This document shows positions 32,539-42,135 of a stretch of 64,000 bases of DNA, one piece after another. Below the pieces are notes generated by a model that was given only the letters and a program-made list of their open reading frames with translations, made no database searches and was not told where the DNA came from. This DNA is from Elusimicrobiota bacterium (GTDB taxonomy: Bacteria > Elusimicrobiota > Elusimicrobia > UBA1565 > UBA9628): positions 124,001-188,000 of the forward strand of contig PLZD01000010.1 in NCBI GenBank assembly GCA_003151975.1. Direction: 5' to 3'. The first letter of the stretch is position 1. Every line of letters starts with the position of its first letter. Position numbers and translations under genes: made by a program.

Positions 32539-34596
32539 CTACGCAGCTCTCGCTGAAGTCATCGTCGACGGCTCTTCTTGCGCGGCGGTCATGCCGCGGA
32601 AGAGCATCCGAATGGGATGCCGGCCGATGAAATACGCGAGACCCGCCAAATTGGTGCCGTATTGTCCGAGGAAGCCTTCGACGGCTTTGCGCTGGGACTC
32701 GGAATGGCGGATTCTCAGCATCGAGCCTTGCTCGGTGCGGCGGAGCCTGGGATCGACGAGATAGCCGTCGGCCGCGATGCGGGGGAAGTCGAAGTGCCGG
32801 CGCAGGACGACGTCTCGGGTGGTCTCGCCGACCTGCGATTTTCTGGCCAACAGCAGTTCCTGGAGTTCCTTGAGGTAAAGCTCGAGTGCTGCGTCGAGCA
32901 GGCCGCGCTCGGAGAGCTCTTGTCGCATGGCGGTGAAGATGATCTCGCTGGCTTCGGCGAGAAGTTCGAAGATCGCGCGCGCGCGGAATCTCAAGATTTG
33001 GTTGGAGCCGAGTTTCCCGGAGCGGTAGGCGTCGAGGCCGCCTTTGGCCAAAAACGCTTCAAGCTCGGCATTAGTTTTCCAGAAATTCTTGGTCTCGTCG
33101 TCTCGAAAGTCGCGGTAGAGCTGCGCGACGTCGCCGCCGTCTTTCGTGGCGAGATCGTGGGTGCGCATCATGAGCGCCGAGCGGGGCACGCCGAGCGCTG
33201 CTGCCAGGCCGAAGACCTCGTCGAAGACGTTGCCGTGCGTGAACATCGCCACCGACAGGTCGAAGTCGCGGCAGGCGAGGTAGTCCTCGTGCGGCAAGGT
33301 CGCGTGCCCCACGCAGACCTCGTGGATTTCGCCGACGTCGGCATCCTTGCCTATGACCGTGTAGCGCCCGAAGCAGCGCGGCAGCACCCGGAAGCGCGTC
33401 TCGTAGCGGTATTTCTCGCGGCTCTTATCCTCGGCCGCCTCGGTGCCGGGCAGCATGATGAACTGATATGTGAAGATCTCTTGGATGCCGAGGTCGAGCA
33501 TATCGCAGATGGACTTGAGATGCTTCTCCTTCGTGTCGCCGGGAAGGCCGAGGATGATCTCGGAGAAGGTGGAGGCGTCGTTGCGGCGCGACTCTTTGGC
33601 CATCTTCACGATGGTGTCGAAGCCGATGTTGGTCCTCTTGATGTTGCGCAGGACCTCGGCGTCGGTCGATTGGATCGAGGCGCCGATGCGGATGCTGTCG
33701 CCGAGTATGCGGCCCATCTCGATGATGCGCTCTTTTTGGTTCTTCGAGGTGGCCGACGCGATGTGCTTGGGCCAGCCGATCTCCTTCTGAAGCTTGGCGA
33801 GGTCGTGCGCGGTCTGGATGTCCTCGGGGAACATGCCCCAGTTGAGATCGGCGAGCGTGAGGCCCGGGACCTTCACGCGCTTGCTGATGTAATCGAGCTC
33901 GGCGCGAATGCGCTCCTGCGAGAAGCGCCGCGTCTTGCTCATGTAGCTGATGCCATCGTGGCAGAAAGTGCAGGAATACGGGCAGCCGCGAGAAGTCTGC
34001 ATCAGCGGGTGCAACTTGTCGTCGAAGAACTCGTCCATGAGGCCCATCAAATAGGGCGAGGGAATCTCCGCGTCGAGGTCGTTGATGCGCGGCAGCAGCT
34101 CGCCTCTGATAAATGAGCCGTCGTGGATGTAGCAGACGCTGGGGATAATCCGTCGCTCTTTCTTCAGCTTTTTGGCGTCGAAATCGAAGGACTCCAGCGC
34201 CTTAAAGAGTTCGACGAAGGCGGGCTCGCCTTCACCGTCAATGTAGAAATCGATTTCGGGGTGCGCCTCAACGAATCGGCGCTGGCCCTCGACGTCGGTC
34301 GGGAAATTGGGGCCGCCGAAGACCGTGACGGTCTTGGGGCTGCGCTCTTTGAGGCGCCGCGCGAACTCGAGCTGGAGGCGCTCGTTCCACATGTAGTTCG
34401 AAAAACACGAGATCGCGGGTGTCTCTTGAGCTAGAAAGCGCTCGAGGGCGTCGGGGTAGCGGAAAAGCCGAGGCTCGATCTTGTCGCCGAGATTTTTCTT
34501 GGCGTAGGCCGCCACGTAGCCCACCGCCAGGGGAATGTAGTTGGCGTCGATGACGACGCCAGTGTGGGTGAGGTCTGAAAAGGTGACTTTTGTCAT
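32539..34596 (-). CDS. B12-binding-type radical SAM protein, ~690 residues, copy 1
   Basis: 685 residues from ATG 34596; an in-frame TTG at 34626 would add ten residues, but the paralog at 58626 starts at the equivalent of the ATG. N-terminal Rossmann/cobalamin-like domain with SDLTHTGVVIDANYIPLA and FGGPNFP; [4Fe-4S] motif GCPYSCTFC (C205, C209, C212); barrel motifs LADLNWGMF and GLPGDTKEKHL. A ~220-residue C-terminal region has no known match. Layout resembles methylating or rearranging B12 radical SAM enzymes. Lies between a glycosyltransferase and a GT2, so it probably modifies a sugar or a lipid (inference). Confidence 0.85.
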   Translation of the reverse strand: MTKVTFSDLTHTGVVIDANYIPLAVGYVAAYAKKNLGDKIEPRLFRYPDALERFLAQETPAISCFSNYMWNERLQLEFARRLKERSPKTVTVFGGPNFPTDVEGQRRFVEAHPEIDFYIDGEGEPAFVELFKALESFDFDAKKLKKERRIIPSVCYIHDGSFIRGELLPRINDLDAEIPSPYLMGLMDEFFDDKLHPLMQTSRGCPYSCTFCHDGISYMSKTRRFSQERIRAELDYISKRVKVPGLTLADLNWGMFPEDIQTAHDLAKLQKEIGWPKHIASATSKNQKERIIEMGRILGDSIRIGASIQSTDAEVLRNIKRTNIGFDTIVKMAKESRRNDASTFSEIILGLPGDTKEKHLKSICDMLDLGIQEIFTYQFIMLPGTEAAEDKSREKYRYETRFRVLPRCFGRYTVIGKDADVGEIHEVCVGHATLPHEDYLACRDFDLSVAMFTHGNVFDEVFGLAAALGVPRSALMMRTHDLATKDGGDVAQLYRDFRDDETKNFWKTNAELEAFLAKGGLDAYRSGKLGSNQILRFRARAIFELLAEASEIIFTAMRQELSERGLLDAALELYLKELQELLLARKSQVGETTRDVVLRRHFDFPRIAADGYLVDPRLRRTEQGSMLRIRHSESQRKAVEGFLGQYGTNLAGLAYFIGRHPIRMLFRGMTAAQEEPSTMTSARAA

Positions 34597-34630
34597 GGGG
34601 CTGGCTGCGGAGTTAGATTGTACCAAGTTC

Positions 34631-36451
34631 TCATAGTAGGTCGCGATGGCGTTCCAGGAAGTCCGCGTCGATGCGGCCGGAGAGGCTCAAGCCGGCGGCC
34701 TCGACGAGCGCGTCGAAGCGCCGCTGCAGCTCGGTCGGCGGAGCCGAGCGCCTGACACCGTTCGCATCGAAGTTGGCGAGCATGTCTTCGACGGCGCGCC
34801 GGATGTCTTCTGGCGAATTGGAAACGACCGTGGCGCCGAGGTCATCGTAGAGGAATTGAGTCGCCGCTCCCACGTAGGGTTCCTCAAGCATCTCTCTGAA
34901 AGTCAGCAGATGCCCATCCGTGGCTTTGACCAATTTGGGAACGACCACATCGTCGGGTAGATAGGCTGTGCAAAGCATCGGGAGATTGTTGGTTTGCAGT
35001 GAGGCGGTGCCGAAGGAGTTTGGAATGGCGGAGAGCCCGGACTGCGTTCCAATGTAGAAGCGGCATTGGGAGGCGAGGTAGACATCCATCCAGTCGCTGC
35101 GAAAATCGCTGTGGGCGTAGTCGATCACGTGTTCAAGCGCGGGAAGCGGCGGCATCGCGGGATCGCCCATCCGAAAGACCCAGCCGCCGCGATCGGTGAT
35201 CGACTTGAACGCGTTGAAATAGCTCTCTATGTCGGCGTTGCGAAAGGCCTCGCTGCCCCGGTCCTTATAAAAGGAAGAAGTGCGGGCATGCACGGCCACC
35301 CACCAAGCGCCATCCGGGAGCCCGATCTTTCGCAGCATGTCCTTTCCCCGAGCAATGTCGTGATCGCTCAAGGTCAGCAAGGGGGGGCGGCTGTCCGCGG
35401 CCCAGCGCTTGTGCACCTCGGAAACGGCGGCGCCGAGAAACCTCGGGGCCGCATCAAAGCGCATTCCCCAGCCCAGCGGCATCTCGCTGAGAGCCTTGCG
35501 GGCGGAGACCGCAGCGATCTCTTCGGGGGATTCGAGTATGTCCACGTAAGGCTTGAAATAGGAAAGAAAGGCCTTGTTGACCGATCGACCCTCCGGCGCG
35601 CAGAGGATGAGCCGCTCGCCGGTGCCAAGCATGATTTTCTTTTTGACGTGCGTGGTGAGCCAGCCGATGGCCCCGATGGCTTGGGCGCAGAAGTCGGGGA
35701 GAAACTCGACGTCGGGCCCGGCCTTTTGGAACTCGACGAATTTTGGGTCTTGTTCCTTGAGCGCGAAGATGCGGCCCAGGGTCCGAGTGAAATCTTTCCA
35801 GCGTCCCGCCAGCGGGTAGCACCACAGCAGCTTTTCCCACGCCTCGAGGGTCTCGCCTTGGCGCAGCGACGCCTCGAGATGAACCGTGGCGGTCCTGAGA
35901 AGCGCGACGGTCTTGGTGGAGTTTGCCTGGCTCGCGTAGTTGTCCATGTAGCGCGAGGCGATAAACAGGTCGTCCCCGGAGCGGATCGCTTCACCGGTGG
36001 GCCAGCGGGCGTTCGGGTCGAGAGTCAGGGCCTTGTCATAATGGCGCATGGCGGCGTCCAGATCGAAATCCTTGAACAGAAGATCGGCGAGCGTCGCGTG
36101 GATATCGGCCTGTCCCGGCCGCAGCTCGAGCGCGCGGCTGAGGTCGGCGATGGCCTCGGCACGGGTGCCGAGACTCGCGAGGATCATTCCGCGCGATGCA
36201 TACGCGTCGGCGCATGACGGGTCCAAGGAGATGGCCGAATTGCAGAGCGGCAAGGCGAGTTGATATTGCTGGAGATCAGCGTAGAGCCGAGCGAGCTTGC
36301 CTATATTGGCGCCGCTAGGCCGCAAGGAGGCCTTTGCTCGGGCCAGGCCGACGCGCAGCATCGGGCGGTGATGCTTGGGCATGACGAATTTGACCGCGTC
36401 CCAGACGCCGAGCTTCTGCAGGGATTCCCGGACGCGCTGTTTAATTTTCAT
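34631..36451 (-). CDS. TPR repeats plus TIGR04372-type glycosyltransferase, copy A
   Basis: 606 residues from ATG 36451 (ATGA overlap); an extension of the open frame to 36598 is arginine/proline-rich and rejected. TPR units lie within ~30-170 (LYADLQQYQLALPLCNSAIS, AEAIADLSRALELRPGQADI). The C-terminal ~230 residues match the TIGR04372 glycosyltransferase family: WVAVHARTSSF, FRNADIESYFNAF, GGWVFRMGDPAMPPLPALE and SDWMDVYLASQCRFYIGTQS. It ends in FLERHRDLL. Substrate unknown; acts in assembly of the surface glycan. TPRs may hold the partner enzymes. Confidence 0.82.
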   Translation of the reverse strand: MKIKQRVRESLQKLGVWDAVKFVMPKHHRPMLRVGLARAKASLRPSGANIGKLARLYADLQQYQLALPLCNSAISLDPSCADAYASRGMILASLGTRAEAIADLSRALELRPGQADIHATLADLLFKDFDLDAAMRHYDKALTLDPNARWPTGEAIRSGDDLFIASRYMDNYASQANSTKTVALLRTATVHLEASLRQGETLEAWEKLLWCYPLAGRWKDFTRTLGRIFALKEQDPKFVEFQKAGPDVEFLPDFCAQAIGAIGWLTTHVKKKIMLGTGERLILCAPEGRSVNKAFLSYFKPYVDILESPEEIAAVSARKALSEMPLGWGMRFDAAPRFLGAAVSEVHKRWAADSRPPLLTLSDHDIARGKDMLRKIGLPDGAWWVAVHARTSSFYKDRGSEAFRNADIESYFNAFKSITDRGGWVFRMGDPAMPPLPALEHVIDYAHSDFRSDWMDVYLASQCRFYIGTQSGLSAIPNSFGTASLQTNNLPMLCTAYLPDDVVVPKLVKATDGHLLTFREMLEEPYVGAATQFLYDDLGATVVSNSPEDIRRAVEDMLANFDANGVRRSAPPTELQRRFDALVEAAGLSLSGRIDADFLERHRDLL

Positions 36452-38160
36452 GGCGTCAGGGCCGCGGAGTTCTCGAGGAGCTCCGGGTGGTTCCGTAGAA
36501 AATCGCGGCCGACTCGTCCGCCGAAATATCCCCCGTGGGAATTGGATATCCGGGCGAAGCTGCGCTGAAGGGTCTCGTCCTCCTCGCGGTAGGCGCACCG
36601 TCCTTCGCAGCGCTCAAGCATCTCGAGGGCCAGGGCCGCGATGTCATCGGCGGAGTTGTCCACGGCGTTGAGGCCGCGTTCGTCGAGATGTCGAGCGTAC
36701 TGCTGTCGGCCGATTCCCGCCTCGTATATCTCGGCCAGGGTCAAGACTCGGCCTTTATCCCGCGAGCGTACGAGCTTGGGAATCCACACGACTTCGCGAT
36801 ACCACAAGGGATGGCCGATGGGAACCCAATTAGTCAGGCCGCAGGGGACTCCGTAGATGGGCGGCACGGAAGCGGGGCCAGAGGCGGTCCCTATGAAGAA
36901 TCGGCATCCTGCGAGCAGGAAGATGTCCATCCACTCCGTCCGGAGCTCGGAGTGCGCAAAATCGATGACGCGTTCCATCGGCGGGAGCCGCTTCATCGCG
37001 CGGTCTCCGATCCGCACGACCCAGCCGCCGCGGCTCGTGATTTCTCGGACAGCGTCGAAATAAGTGCTGATGTCGGCGTTGCGCGGATTGCGCTGCTCTT
37101 CATCGATTCCTTTCCAGTAGCCCGCCTCCCGCACGTGGAGGCAAACGAACCACGCGTCATCGGGCATGCCGAGTTCCCTCAGAACGTCGCGAACCTTGCG
37201 CTTATCCTCATCGGAAAGGCGCAGTAGAGGCGGACGCCCTTCGGCCTCCCAGCGCTGCTCCACCTCGAAGGCGGCGGGAAGAAACCATTTCGATCGGCCA
37301 TCAGGCATCGTCACCGTCCACATGTCGTCCTGCAGGAGTTTCGCGTCGTCCTCGGAGAGGCCGGCGGCGGAAACGTCCGCCACGACCTCGAGGCGCGGTT
37401 CCCAGATACGCACGAGGGCTTCGTTGGTTTTCGTCGGAGCGGTGCGCCCTGGTCCGACCGCCACCAAGGTTCTTTGCGGCGGCCGCATCCCCAACTCCTG
37501 CATCTTGAAGTAGAAATCCAAGACGGCGAGGTGAAAGCTGCTCCACGAAGGCCCGATGAATCTGACCCCGCGGCGATCCAAGCCGCGGCTGCGGGCGAGC
37601 TGATCGCGGATCTCTCCAGATTTCGCCCAGATTTCCTCCGCCTTCGCGAAGTCTCCGGAGTAAAGGAAGGCCTGGCCCGCGGTGATGTAATAATCCGGCT
37701 CTTCCGGATCGCAAGAAAGCGCCGCCTCATAGAACTTGAGCGTCTCGGGGACGGAGCGCGGATCTTCGAGGCGTTTGAAGAGCTCGCGGCCGATGGCCAT
37801 GCACGCGCGCGCCTTCGCGGCCGGCGGCTCGAGCCCCAGCTCGACGGCCTTGCGGTAATCGAGCGCGGCGTCGGCGAGATTCCCGCGGAAGGCTTTGACG
37901 TCGGCGCGAGAGTTGAAGGCCGAGGCGCAAAGCGGATCGGCGGTGAGCGCGTCGGCGCAGCTTTGCAGAGCGTCCTCTGGGCACTCCCAGCTCAGTTGAG
38001 CGCGGGAGAGTTCGCTGTAGGCCTCCGCCAGCTCGCGGCGGCGGCCGCGAAGGCGCGCGAGAACGATGCGCGCCATCGGCCGTCGGTACTTCGGCAGTAG
38101 GCGCCGGGCGATCGGCAGGAGCCCGGCCGAATCCAGCCATGATTTTAGACGACGCTTCAT
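36448..38160 (-). CDS. TPR repeats plus TIGR04372-type glycosyltransferase, copy B
   Basis: 570 residues. TPR-like repeats in ~30-185 (EAYSELSRAQLSWECPEDAL, DAALDYRKAVELGLEPPAA, YYITAGQAFLYSGDFAKAEE). The GT region has WFVCLHVREAGYWKG, PRNADISTYFDAVREI, GGWVVRIGDRAMKRLPPM, RTEWMDIFLLAGCRFFIGTA and the closing FLRNHPELL. Closest in build to copy D (42132-43838), which shares the SWSSFHLAVLDFYFKM-type central region. Coupled by 4-bp overlaps to copy A and to the ABC transporter, so the three likely work together in one export step. Confidence 0.82.
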   Translation of the reverse strand: MKRRLKSWLDSAGLLPIARRLLPKYRRPMARIVLARLRGRRRELAEAYSELSRAQLSWECPEDALQSCADALTADPLCASAFNSRADVKAFRGNLADAALDYRKAVELGLEPPAAKARACMAIGRELFKRLEDPRSVPETLKFYEAALSCDPEEPDYYITAGQAFLYSGDFAKAEEIWAKSGEIRDQLARSRGLDRRGVRFIGPSWSSFHLAVLDFYFKMQELGMRPPQRTLVAVGPGRTAPTKTNEALVRIWEPRLEVVADVSAAGLSEDDAKLLQDDMWTVTMPDGRSKWFLPAAFEVEQRWEAEGRPPLLRLSDEDKRKVRDVLRELGMPDDAWFVCLHVREAGYWKGIDEEQRNPRNADISTYFDAVREITSRGGWVVRIGDRAMKRLPPMERVIDFAHSELRTEWMDIFLLAGCRFFIGTASGPASVPPIYGVPCGLTNWVPIGHPLWYREVVWIPKLVRSRDKGRVLTLAEIYEAGIGRQQYARHLDERGLNAVDNSADDIAALALEMLERCEGRCAYREEDETLQRSFARISNSHGGYFGGRVGRDFLRNHPELLENSAALTP

Positions 38161-39881
38161 GCGGCGACTCCGGCGGCTTCGGGACTTTCGGAGGAAAGGC
38201 TCAATTGGCGGTCGGCGATCCGCAAGAGGGCCTTTCGGTGCGTGGAAATGACGATCGTCATCTCGCCCTTGAGCCGCGCGAAGGTGTCCACTAGCTTCTC
38301 TTCGGTGTCCGCGTCGAGATTCGAGGTCGCCTCATCGAGGATGAGGACGGTCGGCCGGCGCAGCAAGGCCCGCGTTAGGGCGAGCCTCTGCTTTTGGCCC
38401 GCGGAGAGGCCTTGTCCCTGCTCGGTGAGCCGATAGCGTAGGCCGCCCGCAAGAGATTTGACGAAGCCGCACTCGGCTTTCTCGAGCGCTTCGTCGATGA
38501 GCTCCTGAGACGGGAGGCTGGGGAGACCGTATATGAGATTGTCCCAGAGAGTTCCTTCGAGCATGAAGTCCTCCGGGCCGACGTAGCCGATCAGCGGGAG
38601 AAGCTGGTTGCGGTAGGGCTCCAGCGCCGTGAGCTCGCCGTTCGGAAGGACCACATCGATGACGCCGCGGTCGGGAGTGATCCCGCCGAGCAGAAGGTTG
38701 ATCAGCGTACTCTTGCCGGCGCCCGACGAGCCCGTGACGGCCAGGACTTCTCCCGGATCCAGCCGCAGGCTCAGGTTCGTGATGATCGGCTTGGTTGTTT
38801 TCGGGTAGGTGAAGCAAACTCCGTCGAGGTTCCAGCCGATGGGTTTGGCGTCGGCGGGGCGCGGCGCCATGGAGATTATCCGGCGCTTGGGAGGGTTGGG
38901 TCCGTCGTAGGAGTTGTTCTCCCACCATTCGTAGAGCTTGCGCCCTTCCGGCAGGGCGCCCATGGCGCCGCTCATCGTGATGTTGAGGCCCGAGAGTCCC
39001 TGCAGCAGTTGGATGACGAGATAAAAATAGCTCACCAAAATCCCCGGAGCGAATCCCGCGCGATCTTGGGCCACCATGGTGATCACGCAGACGAGGATCA
39101 CGCCGATGAACTGCGGCATGGCAAACTTAAGGGCGCCGACGTTGAGCAGGCGCATGGCGTGCTGCCGGAAATGGGAAAGGAACGACTGCGCTTGGCGCTC
39201 CTCGAGTTCCTGCGTGCCGTAAATCTGGATCAGCAGGAGATTCTTGATGCTGTCGATGAGCTTGCGGCTCAAGCTCTGCAGCGAGTTGGATTGTTCCGTG
39301 GCCGACTCGACGATCTTGCGATCGGCGACGCGCACGGGGAGGAACAAGAGCGCCATGGCGATCAGAACCGCGACGGACATTCGCGGCGACATCCAGATCA
39401 GCGCCCCAAGGATCATACTCAGGGAAGTGACCTGGATCGCCAAGCCTTGTATGCAGTTAATGCCCGCCGAGCCGTTGACCACGCGCGTCTCGAAGAGGTA
39501 GATGGCCTCGTGGATGCCCATCGAATCGCTCGCGAAAGCCCAGCGTAGGATGCGCGAGCGCTGGAGGTATTTGAACTCCTCCGAAGCCGCGCCCTGCGTG
39601 AAGACCTGCGCCCAACCGAGCAGGGCCCGCAGCATTCCGACGACGAAGATGAAGGTCAGCACGCGGCCGACGCCGAGGTCTGCGAGCCTGCCGGCCATTC
39701 TAGTGGCGGCTAAAGGCGGCGCGATATGCAGACACACGAGGAACGCCTGTAAGCTGTAAGCGAAGGCCATCTCCACGCAGAAAAAAGTGGCGCCGATCAG
39801 GATGCCGACCGAAAGGTACCTGATCACGGGAGGGCTCAGGTAGGCCACGATCTTGCGGCGCTTCGTCCAGGTCTCGCTCAT
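38157..39881 (-). CDS. ABC transporter, fused membrane and ATPase domains, second copy
   Basis: 574 residues, paralog of 10150-11844 over the whole length. Six probable helices in ~20-320; ATPase with GSSGAGKST (K390), LSAGQKQRLALTRALLRRP and VLILDEATSNLD. The Q-loop reads GYVGPEDFMLEGT, again without the canonical glutamine. It ends ISTHRKALLRIADRQLSLSS. By context a flippase for a lipid-linked oligosaccharide made by the TIGR04372 glycosyltransferases next to it (inference; PglK is the functional model). It overlaps the neighbours by 4 bp on both sides. Confidence 0.88.
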   Translation of the reverse strand: MSETWTKRRKIVAYLSPPVIRYLSVGILIGATFFCVEMAFAYSLQAFLVCLHIAPPLAATRMAGRLADLGVGRVLTFIFVVGMLRALLGWAQVFTQGAASEEFKYLQRSRILRWAFASDSMGIHEAIYLFETRVVNGSAGINCIQGLAIQVTSLSMILGALIWMSPRMSVAVLIAMALLFLPVRVADRKIVESATEQSNSLQSLSRKLIDSIKNLLLIQIYGTQELEERQAQSFLSHFRQHAMRLLNVGALKFAMPQFIGVILVCVITMVAQDRAGFAPGILVSYFYLVIQLLQGLSGLNITMSGAMGALPEGRKLYEWWENNSYDGPNPPKRRIISMAPRPADAKPIGWNLDGVCFTYPKTTKPIITNLSLRLDPGEVLAVTGSSGAGKSTLINLLLGGITPDRGVIDVVLPNGELTALEPYRNQLLPLIGYVGPEDFMLEGTLWDNLIYGLPSLPSQELIDEALEKAECGFVKSLAGGLRYRLTEQGQGLSAGQKQRLALTRALLRRPTVLILDEATSNLDADTEEKLVDTFARLKGEMTIVISTHRKALLRIADRQLSLSSESPEAAGVAA

Positions 39882-41503
39882 GAATCGTCTCCGAGGATGT
39901 CGCGGTGGCGGCTGAGGAAAGAATGGTCGACACGTCCGCTGAGGCTGAGGCCGGCCTCGGCCGAAAGCCGCGCGAAGCGCAGCTGAAGCTCGGTGGGCGC
40001 CGGAGTTCGGCGGGCTCCTGAGGCGTCAAATTGGTCCAGCATGCCGGAGACCGCGTCGCGTAATTCCGGGGCGGTGTTCTCGACCGTTTTGAGGCCCAGC
40101 TCGTCGTAAAGATATTGGGCGATGGCGCCGGAGACGGGCTCGCCCAGCATTTGCCGCGCCGTCAGGACCCTTCCGTTTCTGTCCTTCAAGAGCTTGGGCA
40201 AAACGACGTCGTCGGGAAGATAAGCCGTGCACATCAAAGGAGCGTTGTTGGCAATCAGCGACGGCGTGCCGAAGGCCGCGGGAATGCCGGCGAGTCCCGA
40301 CTGGGTCCCGAGGAAGAAGCGCGCCTGCGAGCACAGGAACACGTCCAGCCAATCGGATTTCAAGGGGCTGCGCGCGTAATCGAAGACGCGCTCGAGCTTG
40401 GGTAAAGGCGGCATTGACGCGTCGCCCATTCGGAACACCCATCCGCCGCGCTCGGTGATGAGCCGGAAGGCCTCCAGGTAGGCGGCGATAGAAGAATTTC
40501 TGAAAGACTCGCGAGAGCGGGAGCCTTCGTTGTAATAGCCCGCGTCGCGCGCGTGCACCGCGACCCACCAGTCTCCGTCCTTGAGGCCGAGCTCTTTGAG
40601 CGCGTCCCAGCCGCGGGTCCGATGCTCTTCGCGGATCGTCAAAAGCGGCGGTCGTTTCTGCTCTTCCCAGCGATGGTTGACCTCGGCCACAACGGCGCCG
40701 ATGAACTTGGGCGCGCCGTCGAAAGCAAGGCCGTGAGCGAGCGGCTTCTCGGCGGCCGACTTGCGTGCTGCGAGCGCTTCGATCTCGCGAGGCACGGCGA
40801 CGATCTCGATGTGCCCTCGGAAGTATGAGAGGAACGCGGGATTGACCGCGGCGCCCTCCGGCGCGCAGAGCACGAGCCGTTCCTTGGTGCCGAGCAGGAT
40901 CTTCTTCTTGGCGAAAGTGGCGAGCCAGCCCGTGGCGCCGATGGCCCGGGCGCAGAGGTCCGGCAGGAATTCTATCTCGGGGTCATTGTGGCGCAGTTCG
41001 AGGTAGCGTTGGAGGACGGCCGAGAAATCCTTCCAGCGTCCCAGAAGCGGATAGCAGTCGAGAAGCTCGCGCAGCGCCTTCGATTCGACGGAAGGCTCCC
41101 GCGCAGCTCTCTCGAGACACTTCGCGGCCGACCGCAGGCAGGCAACGGCCTTTTCCGCGCGCGCGGCCGTGTGGGCGTGGCCCAGCTGTTGCTGGCCGGC
41201 GCGCACGAGGAACTCCGCGCGGCGCACACGGATGCGGTCGGAGTCCGGCGCGGCTTCGACCGCGCGGTCGCAATTCTTCAAAGCTTTTACCCACGAGCCC
41301 TCGTAGGCGCGCAGTTCCGCCACGCCCAGATGCGCCGAGGCCAGCCGCCGCGCGGCGAGCGTGTCCGGCCGCAGGTAGGCAGCGGTCTTCGCCAGTCCCA
41401 ACCGCAGGACCGGGCGGTGATGCCGTGGATGAACGTACTTGACGAAGCCCCACAGTCCGGCGGACTCGAGCGCTTTGCGAAGATTCTGTTTCAGGGCATT
41501 CAT
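39878..41503 (-). CDS. TPR-like plus TIGR04372-type glycosyltransferase, copy C
   Basis: 541 residues from ATG 41503 (MNALKQNLRKALESAGLWG), overlapping the acetyltransferase stop; the longer open frame is read from that gene out of phase and is rejected. TPR-like region ~50-165 is shorter and more diverged than in copies A, B and D. The GT part has WWVAVHARDAGYYNEG, FRNSSIAAYLEAFRLI, GGWVFRMGDASMPPLPKLE and FFLGTQSGLAGIPAAFG; ends FLSRHRDIL. Most like copy A (same FAKKKILLGT/HVKKKIMLGT motif and ATQFLYDDLG-type C-terminus). Acceptor unknown. Confidence 0.82.
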   Translation of the reverse strand: MNALKQNLRKALESAGLWGFVKYVHPRHHRPVLRLGLAKTAAYLRPDTLAARRLASAHLGVAELRAYEGSWVKALKNCDRAVEAAPDSDRIRVRRAEFLVRAGQQQLGHAHTAARAEKAVACLRSAAKCLERAAREPSVESKALRELLDCYPLLGRWKDFSAVLQRYLELRHNDPEIEFLPDLCARAIGATGWLATFAKKKILLGTKERLVLCAPEGAAVNPAFLSYFRGHIEIVAVPREIEALAARKSAAEKPLAHGLAFDGAPKFIGAVVAEVNHRWEEQKRPPLLTIREEHRTRGWDALKELGLKDGDWWVAVHARDAGYYNEGSRSRESFRNSSIAAYLEAFRLITERGGWVFRMGDASMPPLPKLERVFDYARSPLKSDWLDVFLCSQARFFLGTQSGLAGIPAAFGTPSLIANNAPLMCTAYLPDDVVLPKLLKDRNGRVLTARQMLGEPVSGAIAQYLYDELGLKTVENTAPELRDAVSGMLDQFDASGARRTPAPTELQLRFARLSAEAGLSLSGRVDHSFLSRHRDILGDDS

Positions 41504-42135
41504 GCCCGCACCGCCTCCGCGGGAGAGCGTCCTTGCAGGCACCAACTCTCGATCAGGCTGCGTCCGCGGCCCGGCAGAATCTCGAGCGGCGCGCCCGCGG
41601 CCAGGGCGCCTGGCTCCACGTCGCGGTCGACGACGGCGTTGATTCCCACGACGACGTCGTCGCCCAGGCGGCAGGCGCCGATGACGGAGGCGCGCGTCGA
41701 GAAGACGCAATTGTCGCCGGCCGTCGGCACGCGTTCGACTTCCTCGGGAGTCCAGCTCTTCACGCCGAAGAGCACGCCGGCCAGGATCGTTGCGTTGGCG
41801 CCGATGCGCGTCTTGTGCGCGATCACGACTCCCACCGGATGACCGATGAGTAATCCCGGGCCGATCTCTGCCGCAAATCCAATGTCGGCGCCGCACAGCG
41901 CCAGGTTGAGCCGCATCGCGCAGCGCGCGAGGAAGATTAGACGGTTCAAGAAAAGCCAATGCCCCAGCCGGTAGAGGAACGCGGACTGAAAGCCCGCCTT
42001 AAAGAGCACGATGTCCACTGTCGCGCGCAACGGGCGCGGCCCCGAGGGGTTGAGCGTGCGTCCGTAAGTCGTGAACCGGTCGAGGTCTGAGCCGACCAGC
42101 CGCGAGAATTCGCCGTAGGTGGAGAGCGGGCTCAT
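41500..42135 (-). CDS. Serine O-acetyltransferase-like LbH acyltransferase
   Basis: 211 residues. An N-terminal helical part (FKAGFQSAFLYRLGHWLFLN) is followed by hexapeptide-repeat turns: CGADIGFAAEIGPGLLIGHP, HKTRIGANATILAGVLFGVK, DNCVFSTRASVIGACRLGDDV and INAVVDRDVEPGALAAGAP. This is the CysE/colanic-acid-acetyltransferase layout. The IGHPVGVVIAHKTRIGANA segment carries the catalytic histidine. In a glycan operon it would O- or N-acetylate a sugar rather than serine. Flanked by two TPR glycosyltransferases with 4-bp overlaps. Confidence 0.86.
   Translation of the reverse strand: MSPLSTYGEFSRLVGSDLDRFTTYGRTLNPSGPRPLRATVDIVLFKAGFQSAFLYRLGHWLFLNRLIFLARCAMRLNLALCGADIGFAAEIGPGLLIGHPVGVVIAHKTRIGANATILAGVLFGVKSWTPEEVERVPTAGDNCVFSTRASVIGACRLGDDVVVGINAVVDRDVEPGALAAGAPLEILPGRGRSLIESWCLQGRSPAEAVRA

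Noticed and set aside
36452-36598. N-terminal extension of the TPR-glycosyltransferase copy A
   Set aside because: The added ~49 residues (arginine/proline-rich) are an out-of-frame reading of the neighbouring gene's end; ATG 36451 gives the standard 4-bp overlap.
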